From assembly GCA_902587325.1 (NCBI GenBank), contig CACIKV010000004.1, positions 1-64,000 on the forward strand: DNA of 64,000 bases, read 5' to 3'. The notes under the pieces are model-generated. The model saw only the letters and a list, made by a program, of their open reading frames with translations. It searched no databases and was not told where the DNA came from. The translations under genes were made by a program, and so were the position numbers. Origin of the DNA: an uncultured Bacteroidota bacterium (GTDB lineage Bacteria; Bacteroidota; Bacteroidia; Flavobacteriales; Flavobacteriaceae). Shown here piece by piece: positions 49,813 through 60,298 of the stretch (position 1 is its first letter; each line of letters starts with the position of its first letter).

Positions 49813-52368
49813 TTAAAAAGTAATTTCATATTCACCATTTGTTAATTCTATATAATTTTTATTGGTTCCATTAAAAATTACAGGCTTAAAATTCACTTTG
49901 ACTGTTTTTTTACTATTTAAACTCAAAAGGTCAATCTTTACTAGCATTCCATCCGGGATACTTAATTTTAAATAAGATTTATTATCAATTTGCCAACTGA
50001 TCGATAATTTCCCAAATGGACTTGGGAATTGCCCTTCAATATTTTTTAGGTTAAAATTTGGCTTTGAAATAATCACTTCCGTCATTCCAGGCTTAGTTGT
50101 TTGTAATCCGAATACATACTCAGTAATAAGAATTGGAGGAAATACACTTTCAGTTTGAGCATCACTTCGAGTTCTTTCTACAAATTCGCCAGTCCTACCA
50201 GTACCATTTCGCCACCATTCTTCCCATAGTGTTCCATTTGTATCATTCTTAAGCATATGTTTAAAACGGTCATATAGCAAATTTAACGATGCCTTTTCGT
50301 ATCCGTATTCTGCTAGCCCTTTATGTAAAAAAAAAGACATTGCTGGACTTACCATGACAATACCATTTTCTCTTCTAATAAAGTTATGATTGTCTTTTTT
50401 TAATAATGTGTTTGCAATTGCTTTGCCCTGATTTCGAGTAGCTATTTTTCCTGCTAAAGCCATTGCATTCCCATGTTCGCTATAATGATTAGATCGTCTT
50501 CCATTGTTATAAGAATCTGCAAACAATTGTTTATCATTATCCCACAGAAGTTGTAATGATTTCCTTAATTTTTTTGCCATTTGTAAATACCTGTCGCTTT
50601 CTTTTGTTTTATCCAGCCATTTCAAAATTTTCGAATAATCTTCTAATGCACCTAAATAATGTCCATTTAAATTTAAATTCGCACCTGTTCTATCATTTAA
50701 AGTATGATCCAGCCAATAGGCAAAAGGAGGACTATCGATCATTTCGAGTTTATTTGTGTAGGAATTTAAAAGTTTCATTAACCTTTCAGCGAAAGGCAAA
50801 AGTTCTTTAACTGTTTCATAATCTCCAGAATATAATAAGTAGCTATATAAACTTCGTATCCATAAACAGTTAGAATCTAAAATAACCATAAAATCATCAC
50901 CTGTTAATGGTGCATAAGCTGGCATTAAACCATTTGCTTGCTGTTCTTGTGCAATTTGAACCAAGTAGCGACGTTGTAACGCGTAATCACCAAAGGTTAA
51001 AAAGTTACCTAATGCTGCATAGTACCCTGTTTGTGCATATTGTCTTCTTTCTCTGTAATTATCAGTGTAGGCGTCTGTGGTACAAACATTTATAGTTTTT
51101 GTTGAGGCATGCCATAAATCTTCAATCCATGTAGCTTCTGGAACTGAGATTTTACCTTTTTTTTCAAAAGGATATTGTAATTGTTGAATTCCTGCATATT
51201 GAATTTTTAGATTTTTTGTATTTCCCTTTATTGCAAGTGTCAAGTAACGAGTTGGTTTAAAATACATTGCTTGCCATGTATTTTTATTTTCAGATAATAT
51301 TATTTTGTCATGATAATTTGAGGCTACAATATTATGTGTAAATGATTGATCTATAACATAAGGAGCTGCTAAAATGTGTATTTCAGTATTTTTTTCACCT
51401 TCAAGAACTAATTTCGGTTTTCCGTTGATGACTTCTCCAAAATCAAAAACCAAATACCAAGTTTTATTTTGAGATGATGGAATAATTAACGGTTGATTAT
51501 TATTTATATAATTTTTTAATCCTTTTGATATGTTCTTGTCAAGAAAACCATCAAGAGCCAGTGATGTATTGTCAACATCATCAGATTCAATTAGCTTAGC
51601 ATGTATAATTTTGATAGCTTTAATTTCTTTTTCTTTTAAATACGGAATGTCTCTTGGAACCAAATTAGTCCATGGTGTTGTTAATGTAGTTGCCTTATCA
51701 GACAGTTTTGGAGAAGGCCATCCAGAATTACGTTTTAAAGGGATAGCATTTTCCCAATTGGAATCGTTAAAATCAATAGTTTCAAAACCAACGATTTTAT
51801 TGTTTAGGTTGATGTTGTCATTAACTACAAGTTGAAATCTGTTTATCGGTTTTGAGTTATTGTCCCATGATAAATCATTGATTACTTTCCAACTTTCGTT
51901 TGTAATAATTATTTTTTCGTCCGTATCTAACTGAACTAGTAATCCAGCTCTTCCATTAAGATGATATGATTTTGTACCCCTTTGAAAATGTACACGAGCT
52001 GCTATTGTGTTTTTACCTTTTTGCAATATTGATGAAATATCTAAAATATCAAAAGATTGATGATGCGGAGCTGACCTTGCAGGACCCTGACAAACGTACT
52101 TTCCATTTATGTAAAGCTCATATTTTGTGGATGCTGAAATTCTTAATTTGGAAATGGCTGGTTTTTCTTTCAGATTAAAAGAATTTCTTGCTAACATAAC
52201 ATCAGATTCCATTTTTTCAGGTAACCAAATCCATTTTGCTTTCCAATTAGTATTAAACTTTCCATTATAATCTTGGGTCCAATAACCTTTAACTTCGTTT
52301 GGAAGATCTGAAATTTGACTGCTACTTAAAATTGAAAAGAGTAATAAAAAAATACGTGCAAATTTCAT
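49813..52368 (-). CDS. Alpha-L-rhamnosidase-like protein (GH78-like)
   Basis: 851 aa, signal peptide; KAKWIWLP, ISASTKYELYINGKYVCQGPAR, TTDAYTDNYRERRQYAQTGYYAALGNFLTFGDY, LWEEWW, C-terminal GH78-like domain. Confidence 0.8.
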   Translation of the reverse strand: MKFARIFLLLFSILSSSQISDLPNEVKGYWTQDYNGKFNTNWKAKWIWLPEKMESDVMLARNSFNLKEKPAISKLRISASTKYELYINGKYVCQGPARSAPHHQSFDILDISSILQKGKNTIAARVHFQRGTKSYHLNGRAGLLVQLDTDEKIIITNESWKVINDLSWDNNSKPINRFQLVVNDNINLNNKIVGFETIDFNDSNWENAIPLKRNSGWPSPKLSDKATTLTTPWTNLVPRDIPYLKEKEIKAIKIIHAKLIESDDVDNTSLALDGFLDKNISKGLKNYINNNQPLIIPSSQNKTWYLVFDFGEVINGKPKLVLEGEKNTEIHILAAPYVIDQSFTHNIVASNYHDKIILSENKNTWQAMYFKPTRYLTLAIKGNTKNLKIQYAGIQQLQYPFEKKGKISVPEATWIEDLWHASTKTINVCTTDAYTDNYRERRQYAQTGYYAALGNFLTFGDYALQRRYLVQIAQEQQANGLMPAYAPLTGDDFMVILDSNCLWIRSLYSYLLYSGDYETVKELLPFAERLMKLLNSYTNKLEMIDSPPFAYWLDHTLNDRTGANLNLNGHYLGALEDYSKILKWLDKTKESDRYLQMAKKLRKSLQLLWDNDKQLFADSYNNGRRSNHYSEHGNAMALAGKIATRNQGKAIANTLLKKDNHNFIRRENGIVMVSPAMSFFLHKGLAEYGYEKASLNLLYDRFKHMLKNDTNGTLWEEWWRNGTGRTGEFVERTRSDAQTESVFPPILITEYVFGLQTTKPGMTEVIISKPNFNLKNIEGQFPSPFGKLSISWQIDNKSYLKLSIPDGMLVKIDLLSLNSKKTVKVNFKPVIFNGTNKNYIELTNGEYEITF

Positions 52369-52446
52369 AATATATCTAAGCTAAAGAAAAAATAAATAAA
52401 ACAAAAAAGTAGTATTAATTGAATATTATCATATAACATTCAAATA

Positions 52447-52478
52447 AAAACGGACTAGTAAAAAAACTAGTCCGTTTT
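52447..52478 (-). terminator. Intrinsic terminator downstream of tRNA-fMet (symmetric, possibly bidirectional)
   Basis: AAAACGGACTAGT-AAAAAA-ACTAGTCCGTTTT: 13-bp perfect inverted repeat. Confidence 0.85.
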
Positions 52479-52483
52479 CATAG

Positions 52484-52556
<73 letters not shown>

Positions 52557-52679
52557 ATTTGGAATGCAAATATATGATAAAAAAAATTATCGAAATATTC
52601 AGTTAAAATTATTTAGTATTTAAATAATGAGGTTTAACGTTTTTTATGAAAAATATAATTAGAAAACTAAATTTGTATT

Positions 52680-53564
52680 GTGAAACATAAATCTGCTTTT
52701 ATAAATATCATTGGAAATCCAAACGTAGGAAAATCTTCCTTAGTTAATTCTTTTATGGGTTATAAACTTTCAATTATAACTGCTAAAGCTCAAACTACTA
52801 GACATAGAATTTTTTGTATTCTAAACAGTAAAAATTTTCAGTTTGTCTTCTCCGATACACCTGGACTTATAGAACCTAAAAATAAGCTTCATGAATCAAT
52901 GATGAATTTTGTAAAATCATCATATGATGATGCTGATATAATTATTTATGTAGTTGATGCATCAAGCAAAGAAATTATTAATAAAAATTTTAAATTAAAA
53001 TTAAAATCTTTAAGTATTCCTGTCATAATAGTAATCAATAAAATTGATTTAATTAATAATGAAAAACTACACCTATTAATCGAAGAAATTAAAAATGATT
53101 TTACGGATTCATTAATTTTTCCAATTTCAGTCAAAGAAAATTTTAATGTTAAAACCGTTTTAGAAAACTTAAAGAATTTATCTCCAATTTCACCACCTTA
53201 TTTTCCCAAGGATCAAATAACCGATAAACCAGAGCGTTTTTTCGTAAATGAAATTATAAGAGAAAAAATACTTAAATTCTATAAAAAAGAGATTCCATAT
53301 GCAGTTGAAGTAGTTACAAATTCTTTTAAATATTCAAATAAAATCCTAAAAATTGACTCAACAATCTATGTTGAAAGATCGACTCAAAAGGGAATTCTAA
53401 TTGGTCATAAAGGCAAATCTCTCACTGAAATAGGAAAGAAATCAAGAATTGAATTGGAAAATTTTTTTAATAAAAAAGTTTTTTTAGAGATTAGAGTTAA
53501 GGTTAGTAAGAATTGGAAATCAAGCAGATCATCATTAAAAAGGTTTGGATATGATTCTAATTAA
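52680..53564 (+). CDS. era: GTPase Era (GTG start)
   Basis: GNPNVGKSSLVNSFMG, SDTPGLIEPKNKLHE, NKIDL, C-terminal KH domain (ILIGHKGKSLTEIGKKSRIELE). Confidence 0.95.
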   Translation: MKHKSAFINIIGNPNVGKSSLVNSFMGYKLSIITAKAQTTRHRIFCILNSKNFQFVFSDTPGLIEPKNKLHESMMNFVKSSYDDADIIIYVVDASSKEIINKNFKLKLKSLSIPVIIVINKIDLINNEKLHLLIEEIKNDFTDSLIFPISVKENFNVKTVLENLKNLSPISPPYFPKDQITDKPERFFVNEIIREKILKFYKKEIPYAVEVVTNSFKYSNKILKIDSTIYVERSTQKGILIGHKGKSLTEIGKKSRIELENFFNKKVFLEIRVKVSKNWKSSRSSLKRFGYDSN

Positions 53565-53606
53565 AATTGCTTGTAATAAGTTAGATTTGTAATCTTTTTT
53601 TAAATA

Positions 53607-54911
53607 ATGGAGTCAATTGTTGCTATAGTTGGAAGACCAAACGTTGGAAAATCTACACTTTTTAATAGATTATCTAAAAGGAATCTTGCTATTGTTGATC
53701 CTCAAAGTGGTGTTACTAGAGATAGACATTATTCTTCTTCAGATTGGAACGGTAAAAAATTTACAATAATTGATACTGGAGGATATGTAACAGGGAGTGA
53801 TGATAAATATGAAAAGGAAATTGATAAACAAGTAATTATTGCATTAGAGGAATGTGATAAAATAATTTTCGTTGTTGATGTAAATGAATCGAATAATTCT
53901 TTGGATAAAGAAATTTCTAAAATATTACATAAAACAAATAAACCAGTTCTTTTAGCTGTAAATAAAGTTGATAAGAATAGTCTTATAAATGATTCTCTAG
54001 AATTTTACAATTTAGGTTTTGAAAGTTTGTTTGCACTATCAGCAATTAATGGTAGTGGTACTGGAGAATTACTAGATGAATTAGTTAGTAATTTTAATAA
54101 AGATGAAAAGGAAATTGATAACGATTTGCCATCTTTTGCTGTAGTTGGTAGACCTAATGCAGGTAAATCTTCTTTTATTAATGCAATTATCGGAGAAGAT
54201 AGAAATATAGTTAAGAATGAACCTGGTACAACCAGAGATAGTATTGATACTATTTATAATAAGTTTGATTTTAAATTTAAAATCATTGATACTGCAGGAA
54301 TAAGAAAAAAATCAAAAATTGATTCTAATTTAGAATTTTATTCTGTTGTTAGATCAATAAAATCAATCGAACAATGTGATGTTTGTCTTTTGATCATTGA
54401 TGCTAGTAGAGGATTTGATAGTCAAATTAAAAATATTTTTTGGCTCGCTCATAGAAGGAATAAAGCAATAATTATTTTAGTAAATAAATGGGATTTAGTT
54501 GAAAAGTCTAATAACACAGTGAAAGATTTTGAAAAATTAATCAAAAAAGAAATACAACCTTTTGATGATATAAATATCTTATTTATCTCATGTATTAATA
54601 AACAAAGAATTTATAAATCTTTGGAGTGTGCTATCGAAGTATTTAAAACCAGATCCAAGCAAATAAAAACAAGTAAATTAAATAACGATTTGTTACCATT
54701 AATTCACTCATATCCACCTCCTTCAAACAAAGGAAAAAGAATAAAAATCAAGTATTGTAGTCAGCTACCTGGTAAATATCCTCAATTTGCTTTTTTTGCG
54801 AATCTTCCACAGTATATAAAAGACCCATACAAAAGATTTTTAGAAAATAATATTAGAAAAATTTATGGATTCACAAGTGTTCCAATAAAAATATATTTTA
54901 GAAAGAAGTAA
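53607..54911 (+). CDS. der: GTPase Der (EngA)
   Basis: Two tandem GTPase domains (GRPNVGKSTLFNRLSKR; GRPNAGKSSFINAIIG), C-terminal KH-like region. Confidence 0.97.
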   Translation: MESIVAIVGRPNVGKSTLFNRLSKRNLAIVDPQSGVTRDRHYSSSDWNGKKFTIIDTGGYVTGSDDKYEKEIDKQVIIALEECDKIIFVVDVNESNNSLDKEISKILHKTNKPVLLAVNKVDKNSLINDSLEFYNLGFESLFALSAINGSGTGELLDELVSNFNKDEKEIDNDLPSFAVVGRPNAGKSSFINAIIGEDRNIVKNEPGTTRDSIDTIYNKFDFKFKIIDTAGIRKKSKIDSNLEFYSVVRSIKSIEQCDVCLLIIDASRGFDSQIKNIFWLAHRRNKAIIILVNKWDLVEKSNNTVKDFEKLIKKEIQPFDDINILFISCINKQRIYKSLECAIEVFKTRSKQIKTSKLNNDLLPLIHSYPPPSNKGKRIKIKYCSQLPGKYPQFAFFANLPQYIKDPYKRFLENNIRKIYGFTSVPIKIYFRKK

Positions 54912-55229
54912 TTATAATTCTTTTTCAATATTTTCTAAATTAAATTTTATTTTTTCTAGTTTTTGTACGATTTCAATTTTTTTTGATTCCGTTTTTAATT
55001 TTTCTTTGGCTCCCTCAATTGTAAAACCTCTAATTTTTAAAAGATTATAAATTAGTTTGAGATTTTCAATATCAATTGAATTGTATTTTCTTGTGCCCTT
55101 GATTGTTTTTTTTGGATTCAATATTTCAAATTCTTTTTCCCAAAACCTCAACAATGATGGGTTAAGATTAAAAGCATTTGATATCTCTCCAATATTGTAG
55201 TAAAGTTTTTCTGGAAGATTTATTTTCAT
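54912..55229 (-). CDS. MerR-family transcriptional regulator
   Basis: YNIGEISNAFNLNPSLLRFWEKEFEILNPKKTIKGTRKYNSIDIENLKLIYNLL. Confidence 0.88.
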   Translation of the reverse strand: MKINLPEKLYYNIGEISNAFNLNPSLLRFWEKEFEILNPKKTIKGTRKYNSIDIENLKLIYNLLKIRGFTIEGAKEKLKTESKKIEIVQKLEKIKFNLENIEKEL

Positions 55230-56206
55230 TAATCGAGTGATTGATTCTCTTGACTGGATATTTTTAAAATTTCATCGAATTCCTCTGGAGACAGGTTACT
55301 GTAGAAATAATTTACTGGATTAACTTTTTTTCCGTCCTTATGAACCTCATAATGGAGATGAACACCTTTTGACCTTCCAGTATTTCCTACAAAACCAATA
55401 ATATCACCTTTTTTAACATTTTGTCCTCTTTTGACATTATAGGAGTTTAGGTGAGCATATAGAGTTAAATAGCCAAAACCATGATCTATTCTTATATGTT
55501 TTCCATATCCAATAGCTCTATTGTCTGCGCGTTTAACAATACCATTACTTGCAGCGTAAACAGGTGTATTTTTGGGTGCAGAAAAATCAATTCCACTATG
55601 CATTTTTCTAGATTTGTCAAATGGATCAGTTCTTATTCCAAATCCTGAAGCGATTCTATTTAAATCATCATTTTTAATAGGCTGAATAGAAGGTATTGCA
55701 GCTAGCATTAGTTGTTTATTTTTTGCAAGACTTTCAATCTCATCCAAAGATTTTGATTGAATAACAATTTGCTTGGTTAGTATATCTATTTTTTTTGTTG
55801 TTTCTATTATTAGATCTGAATTTTCAAATCCCTCTAGGTTAGAATATCTGTTAATACCTCCAAAACCTGCTTTTCTAATGTCAGGATCAATTGGGTTAGC
55901 TTCGAAAAGTACCCTATATATGTTATTGTCTCTTGATTCTAAATCATTCAAGACTGTTTCAAGCTTATTAAGCCTGTTATTTAGTATATCAATTTGAATC
56001 TCATAATTTTTCAATTCTCTTTCTTGAGAAAGTTCTTTTGGGGTATTTAAATAAGGTGTACTTAATAAAATAAATAAAGAAATTACTCCAAAAATAAAAG
56101 TCACAAAAATAAAAGTTGTTACATTAATTAATTTTGTCCTACTAGAAACTTTTATCTCTTTAAAGGAGAGAGAACTTTTATCGTAATAAAATTTTGATTT
56201 ACTCAT
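55229..56206 (-). CDS. M23-family metallopeptidase with N-terminal TM and coiled coil
   Basis: GFGIRTDPFDKSRKMHSGIDFSAPKNTPVYAASNGIV, GYLTLYAHLNS, GRSKGVHLHYEVHKDG. Confidence 0.93.
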   Translation of the reverse strand: MSKSKFYYDKSSLSFKEIKVSSRTKLINVTTFIFVTFIFGVISLFILLSTPYLNTPKELSQERELKNYEIQIDILNNRLNKLETVLNDLESRDNNIYRVLFEANPIDPDIRKAGFGGINRYSNLEGFENSDLIIETTKKIDILTKQIVIQSKSLDEIESLAKNKQLMLAAIPSIQPIKNDDLNRIASGFGIRTDPFDKSRKMHSGIDFSAPKNTPVYAASNGIVKRADNRAIGYGKHIRIDHGFGYLTLYAHLNSYNVKRGQNVKKGDIIGFVGNTGRSKGVHLHYEVHKDGKKVNPVNYFYSNLSPEEFDEILKISSQENQSLD

Positions 56207-56288
56207 AAAAAACTTTTTTTGATTGAGTAGTCGATATTTATTTTTTACTTTGTAAATATAAAGATTCTATTTAAAGTAAATATTAATA

Positions 56289-58892
56289 ATGGATTCAAAT
56301 AGCATAAGAAAAAAATTTATTGATTTTTTTAAGGATAAAGAACATTTAAATGTACAATCTTCCCCTATAATTTCAAAAAATGATTCTTCATTAATGTTTA
56401 CAAATGCAGGTATGAATCAATTTAAAACTATCTTTTTAGGTGGAAAAAACAATCATGGCCAACGTGTTGTTAATTCTCAAAAATGTTTGAGAGTTTCTGG
56501 GAAACACAATGATTTAGAGGAAGTTGGAATTGATCATTATCATCATACAATGTTTGAAATGTTAGGTAATTGGAGCTTCGGTAATTATTTTAAAAAGGAA
56601 ATCATTAATTGGAGTTGGGAGCTTTTAACCCAAAATTTTAATCTTTCACCTGATGATCTATATGTTACAGTATTTGAAGGAAATCAGGATGATGGATTAG
56701 ATTTAGATTCTGAGGCATTTAATATATGGAACAAAATTGTAGATAAATCAAAAATTATTTTAGGAAATAAAAAAGATAATTTTTGGGAAATGGGAGATAC
56801 TGGTCCATGTGGGCCGTGCTCTGAAATTCATATTGATTTAAGATCTGAAGAAGAAAAAATTAAAATAAATGCTATTGACTTAGTTAATAAAGATCATCCA
56901 CAAATAATTGAACTATGGAACCTAGTGTTTATTCAGTTTAACAGAAAAGCAAATGGAGATTTAGAACCTCTTCCAAACAAGCATATTGATACTGGAATGG
57001 GGTTTGAAAGACTGGTTAGAGTTATTCAGAAAAAAAAATCTAATTATGATACAGATATTTTTTCTCCTCTAATTATTGAGATTGAAAAATTATCAAAATT
57101 TAAATATGGTTCTGATAAAAAAAGGGATATAGCTTTTCGAGTTATTTCAGATCATTTAAGAGCAGTTGCATTTTGTATAGCTGATGGTCAAATACCTGGC
57201 AGCTCTGGTCCTTCATATGTTGTTAGAAGAATTTTAAGAAGAGCTATTAGGTACGGTTATACATTTCTAAACTTTAATGAACCTTTTATCTATTGTTTAG
57301 TAGATGTACTTGCGAACCAATTTCAAGGAATTTATCCAGAATTAATTAAAGAAAGATTAAATATAAAATCTATTATTAATCATGAAGAAAAAACATTTTT
57401 AAAAACTTTATCTCTAGGTATTGATAAGTTAAATACAATAATTAAAAAAAATGACGACAAAATTATTTCAGGTAAGGATGTCTTTGAGCTTTACGATACC
57501 TATGGTTTCCCAATCGATTTAACATCATTAATACTAAGTGAAAACAAATTAAGCTTTAATCTTGAGGATTTTAACCTATATCTCAATCAACAAAAAGAGA
57601 GATCTAAAGTTTCATCATTTTCAAAAAGCACTGACTGGAATATTGTTAATAAAGGTAGTACTTCAAAATTTGTTGGTTATGATAAATTAACTTCTACATC
57701 AATAATAAAAAAGTACAGAACAGTAGAAACAAAAAAAGAAAAATTTAAGGAATTAGTTTTTAATCAGACCCCCTTTTATCCTGAGGGTGGTGGTCAAGTT
57801 GGAGATGTAGGTGAAATTATTTCAAAGTCTGGTGTTTCATTCGATGTAATTAGTACCAAAAAAGAAAATGAAGAAATAATCCATATTGTCAGAGATTTTA
57901 GAATGGAGGAAAGTTTTGAGTATAAACTCTTAGTTAACAAAATTAAAAGAAGAAATTCATCATCTAATCACACTGCTACTCACTTGTTACATCAAGCTTT
58001 AAGAAAAGTCTTGGGGAACCATGTTGAACAGAGAGGGTCTCTCGTAAATGATAAGTATTTAAGATTTGATTTTTCACATTTTAAAAAGATAGAAACATCA
58101 GATTTATTATTAATTCAAAACTTTGTTAATGATAGAATTAATGAGTCTATTAAACTTGAAGAAAATAGGGAAGAAAACTATAAAACTGCGATCAATAATG
58201 GAGTTGTTGCGTTATTTGGAGAAAAATATGGAGACAAAGTTAGATCAATCAAATTTGGCAATTCTTATGAGCTATGCGGAGGAACTCATGTGCAAAACAC
58301 ACTTTCATTAAGAGTTTTTAAAATAATAAGTGAAGGCTCTGTATCCTCTGGTATAAGAAGAATTGAGGCTATTTCTGGACTATCTGCAATTGAAACCCTC
58401 TTAGATAGATCTGAAGAATTAGATAGTATTGGTCAATTAGTTTCATCTAAAACAAATATTTTTGAGAGTGTTATTTCATTGCAAAATGAAAAAAAATCTT
58501 TAGTGAAATCAACTAAAAAATTAGAAAATCAAATTCTTTTAACTAAATCACAAGAAATGGCATTAAAGGTTAAAAAAATAAATAATATTAATTTTTTGGT
58601 TTCTAAAGTTGATTTAAGTTCATCTAATATGAAATCATTATGTTTTTCTTTAGGTAAAAAGCTAAAAGATTTATTTTTAGTATTGGTCTCGGAAAGTAAA
58701 AGTGTTTCAGTAGTTTGTTATATTTCTAATACATTAATTGAAAGAAAAAATCTAAATGCTGAAATAGTTATCAAAAAAATCTGCGAAGAAATTTCCGGAG
58801 CAGGAGGAGGGCAAAAACACTTTGCTACCGCTTCTGGGAAAAAACAAATTTCAGAGCAAAATCTTTATAAACTTTTAAAGGACTTTCTATGA
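56289..58892 (+). CDS. alaS: Alanyl-tRNA synthetase
   Basis: FINYGMN-equivalent SLMFTNAGMNQFK, HTATHLLHQALRKVLG, ELCGGTHV, C-terminal GAGGGQKHFATASG. Confidence 0.97.
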   Translation: MDSNSIRKKFIDFFKDKEHLNVQSSPIISKNDSSLMFTNAGMNQFKTIFLGGKNNHGQRVVNSQKCLRVSGKHNDLEEVGIDHYHHTMFEMLGNWSFGNYFKKEIINWSWELLTQNFNLSPDDLYVTVFEGNQDDGLDLDSEAFNIWNKIVDKSKIILGNKKDNFWEMGDTGPCGPCSEIHIDLRSEEEKIKINAIDLVNKDHPQIIELWNLVFIQFNRKANGDLEPLPNKHIDTGMGFERLVRVIQKKKSNYDTDIFSPLIIEIEKLSKFKYGSDKKRDIAFRVISDHLRAVAFCIADGQIPGSSGPSYVVRRILRRAIRYGYTFLNFNEPFIYCLVDVLANQFQGIYPELIKERLNIKSIINHEEKTFLKTLSLGIDKLNTIIKKNDDKIISGKDVFELYDTYGFPIDLTSLILSENKLSFNLEDFNLYLNQQKERSKVSSFSKSTDWNIVNKGSTSKFVGYDKLTSTSIIKKYRTVETKKEKFKELVFNQTPFYPEGGGQVGDVGEIISKSGVSFDVISTKKENEEIIHIVRDFRMEESFEYKLLVNKIKRRNSSSNHTATHLLHQALRKVLGNHVEQRGSLVNDKYLRFDFSHFKKIETSDLLLIQNFVNDRINESIKLEENREENYKTAINNGVVALFGEKYGDKVRSIKFGNSYELCGGTHVQNTLSLRVFKIISEGSVSSGIRRIEAISGLSAIETLLDRSEELDSIGQLVSSKTNIFESVISLQNEKKSLVKSTKKLENQILLTKSQEMALKVKKINNINFLVSKVDLSSSNMKSLCFSLGKKLKDLFLVLVSESKSVSVVCYISNTLIERKNLNAEIVIKKICEEISGAGGGQKHFATASGKKQISEQNLYKLLKDFL

Positions 58893-59402
58893 TTTGTATG
58901 GAAAAGATTCTAATACTTTAATTACAAAGTTTGAGACTAATTGATCTCTGCTATATTTATTTGAGTAAAGAGATCCTGAACCATTACCTTGCCATATTAA
59001 ACTCCCTGTTTTTGCATCAATTATATCTATGTATAATAAACCAATAATTCTAGAACTTGGTCTGTATGTTTGATCATAGGGATAACCATACCAACCAAAA
59101 CCAAATCTGTAATAAGATTGGTTTATGTAAATATCTTCTCTTGACTTGGTAGATATATTTACTATTAGATCAGGAGTTGATGAAAAGTTATATCCTTTAG
59201 ATACCAATGATTCCTCAATGGAGCTCAAAATTCTTTTTTTATCAATATCAGAAATATCTAATTTTTCCACTTCTTGCTTGGAAAAAGCAAATGAGGAATA
59301 ATTGCTAAAATTTATTGTTGAATCGAAATCATAAATTACTTTGACGGAGGAACAAGAATAAAGAAGAACAATAAAAAAAATAAGAATTAATTTTTTTTTC
59401 AC
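58887..59402 (-). CDS. DUF4136-like lipoprotein
   Basis: Lipobox LLYSCSSVKVIYDFDSTINFSNYSSFAF; typical DUF4136 layout. Confidence 0.75.
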   Translation of the reverse strand: MKKKLILIFFIVLLYSCSSVKVIYDFDSTINFSNYSSFAFSKQEVEKLDISDIDKKRILSSIEESLVSKGYNFSSTPDLIVNISTKSREDIYINQSYYRFGFGWYGYPYDQTYRPSSRIIGLLYIDIIDAKTGSLIWQGNGSGSLYSNKYSRDQLVSNFVIKVLESFPYKS

Positions 59403-59470
59403 TTTAAAAATATATCAATAATTATGCCTAAAAACTAAATAATTATTAAGTTATTAATACATTTATATAT

Positions 59471-60265
59471 GTGTACAGACTTACATTTCTAAAACATATA
59501 TCAGTACTCTTATTCTTTATTCTTTTATTTTCTGGATGTAATCTAACTAGACTTAATATAAAAAGATCATTGGTTAAAGATAATTTTAACAAAGAAGATC
59601 AGCTTAAAAGATTTCTAAATAATATGAGTTCTGATGAAAGAAAAAGATGGTATATCAAAACTTATTCTGATTTTGCAATCTTACAAATGAAAAAATATAA
59701 GATTCCTGCAAGTATTATTCTTTCTCAAGGACTTCTTGAGTCAGGTGCAGGTGCAAGTACTTTAGCATTGAAATCAAATAATCATTTTGGTATTAAATGC
59801 CACCAAGAATGGAGAGGAAAAAAGGTTTACCATGATGATGATGAAAAGGGAGAGTGTTTTCGAAAGTATAAAAATCCAATAGAAAGTTATAAAGATCATT
59901 CTGAGTTTTTGACCACGAGGGGACGTTACTCCTTTCTTTTTCGATATTCAATTAAAGATTATTTAAAATGGGCCAAAGGCCTTAGTAAAGCTGGTTATGC
60001 AACAGATCCTAAGTATCCTGAGAAATTAATTACTTTGATTGAAGAGTATAAACTATGGAAGTATGATGGTTCAAAAAAATCTTTAAAAAAAGAATACAGA
60101 AAAAGTACAAAAGAAAAAAAAAATAGTTCAAAAATTTACTTCGTAAAAAAAGGGGATACTCTTTATTCAATTTCTAAGAAATATAATTTATCAATTGAAA
60201 AATTGAAAGAAAAAAATAATTTAAATTCAAATACTTTATCGATTGGTCAAAAATTAAAAATATAA
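59471..60265 (+). CDS. Glucosaminidase with C-terminal LysM (GTG start)
   Basis: ILSQGLLESGAGASTLALKSNNHFGIKCH; LysM IYFVKKGDTLYSISKKYNLSIEKLKEKNNLNSNTLSIGQKLKI. Confidence 0.92.
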   Translation: MYRLTFLKHISVLLFFILLFSGCNLTRLNIKRSLVKDNFNKEDQLKRFLNNMSSDERKRWYIKTYSDFAILQMKKYKIPASIILSQGLLESGAGASTLALKSNNHFGIKCHQEWRGKKVYHDDDEKGECFRKYKNPIESYKDHSEFLTTRGRYSFLFRYSIKDYLKWAKGLSKAGYATDPKYPEKLITLIEEYKLWKYDGSKKSLKKEYRKSTKEKKNSSKIYFVKKGDTLYSISKKYNLSIEKLKEKNNLNSNTLSIGQKLKI

Positions 60266-60298
60266 TTGCCTTGGTTTTTAGTCTTGAAATAAAATTAA

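Noticed and set aside
16989-52368. Assignment of the PUL to fucoidan
   Set aside because: No GH29, GH95, GH107 or GH141 recognised; the only fucose-like gene is a truncated permease remnant.
16989-52368. Firm assignment of the PUL to ulvan on the basis of the GH78-like enzyme and the RhaT-like transporter
   Set aside because: No recognised ulvan lyase, GH105 or GH88, or KduI/KduD in the window; the rhamnosidase may be a later addition. Kept only as an alternative hypothesis.
52447-52478. Inverted repeat near the tRNA as an integration att site
   Set aside because: A perfect stem with an A/T loop and tails just downstream of tRNA-fMet is explained by an intrinsic terminator.
52668-52675. TAAATTTG upstream of era as a promoter
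   Set aside because: It lies only ~4 nt before the GTG start, which would imply a leaderless transcript, and there is no clear -33 TTG; not supported enough to list.
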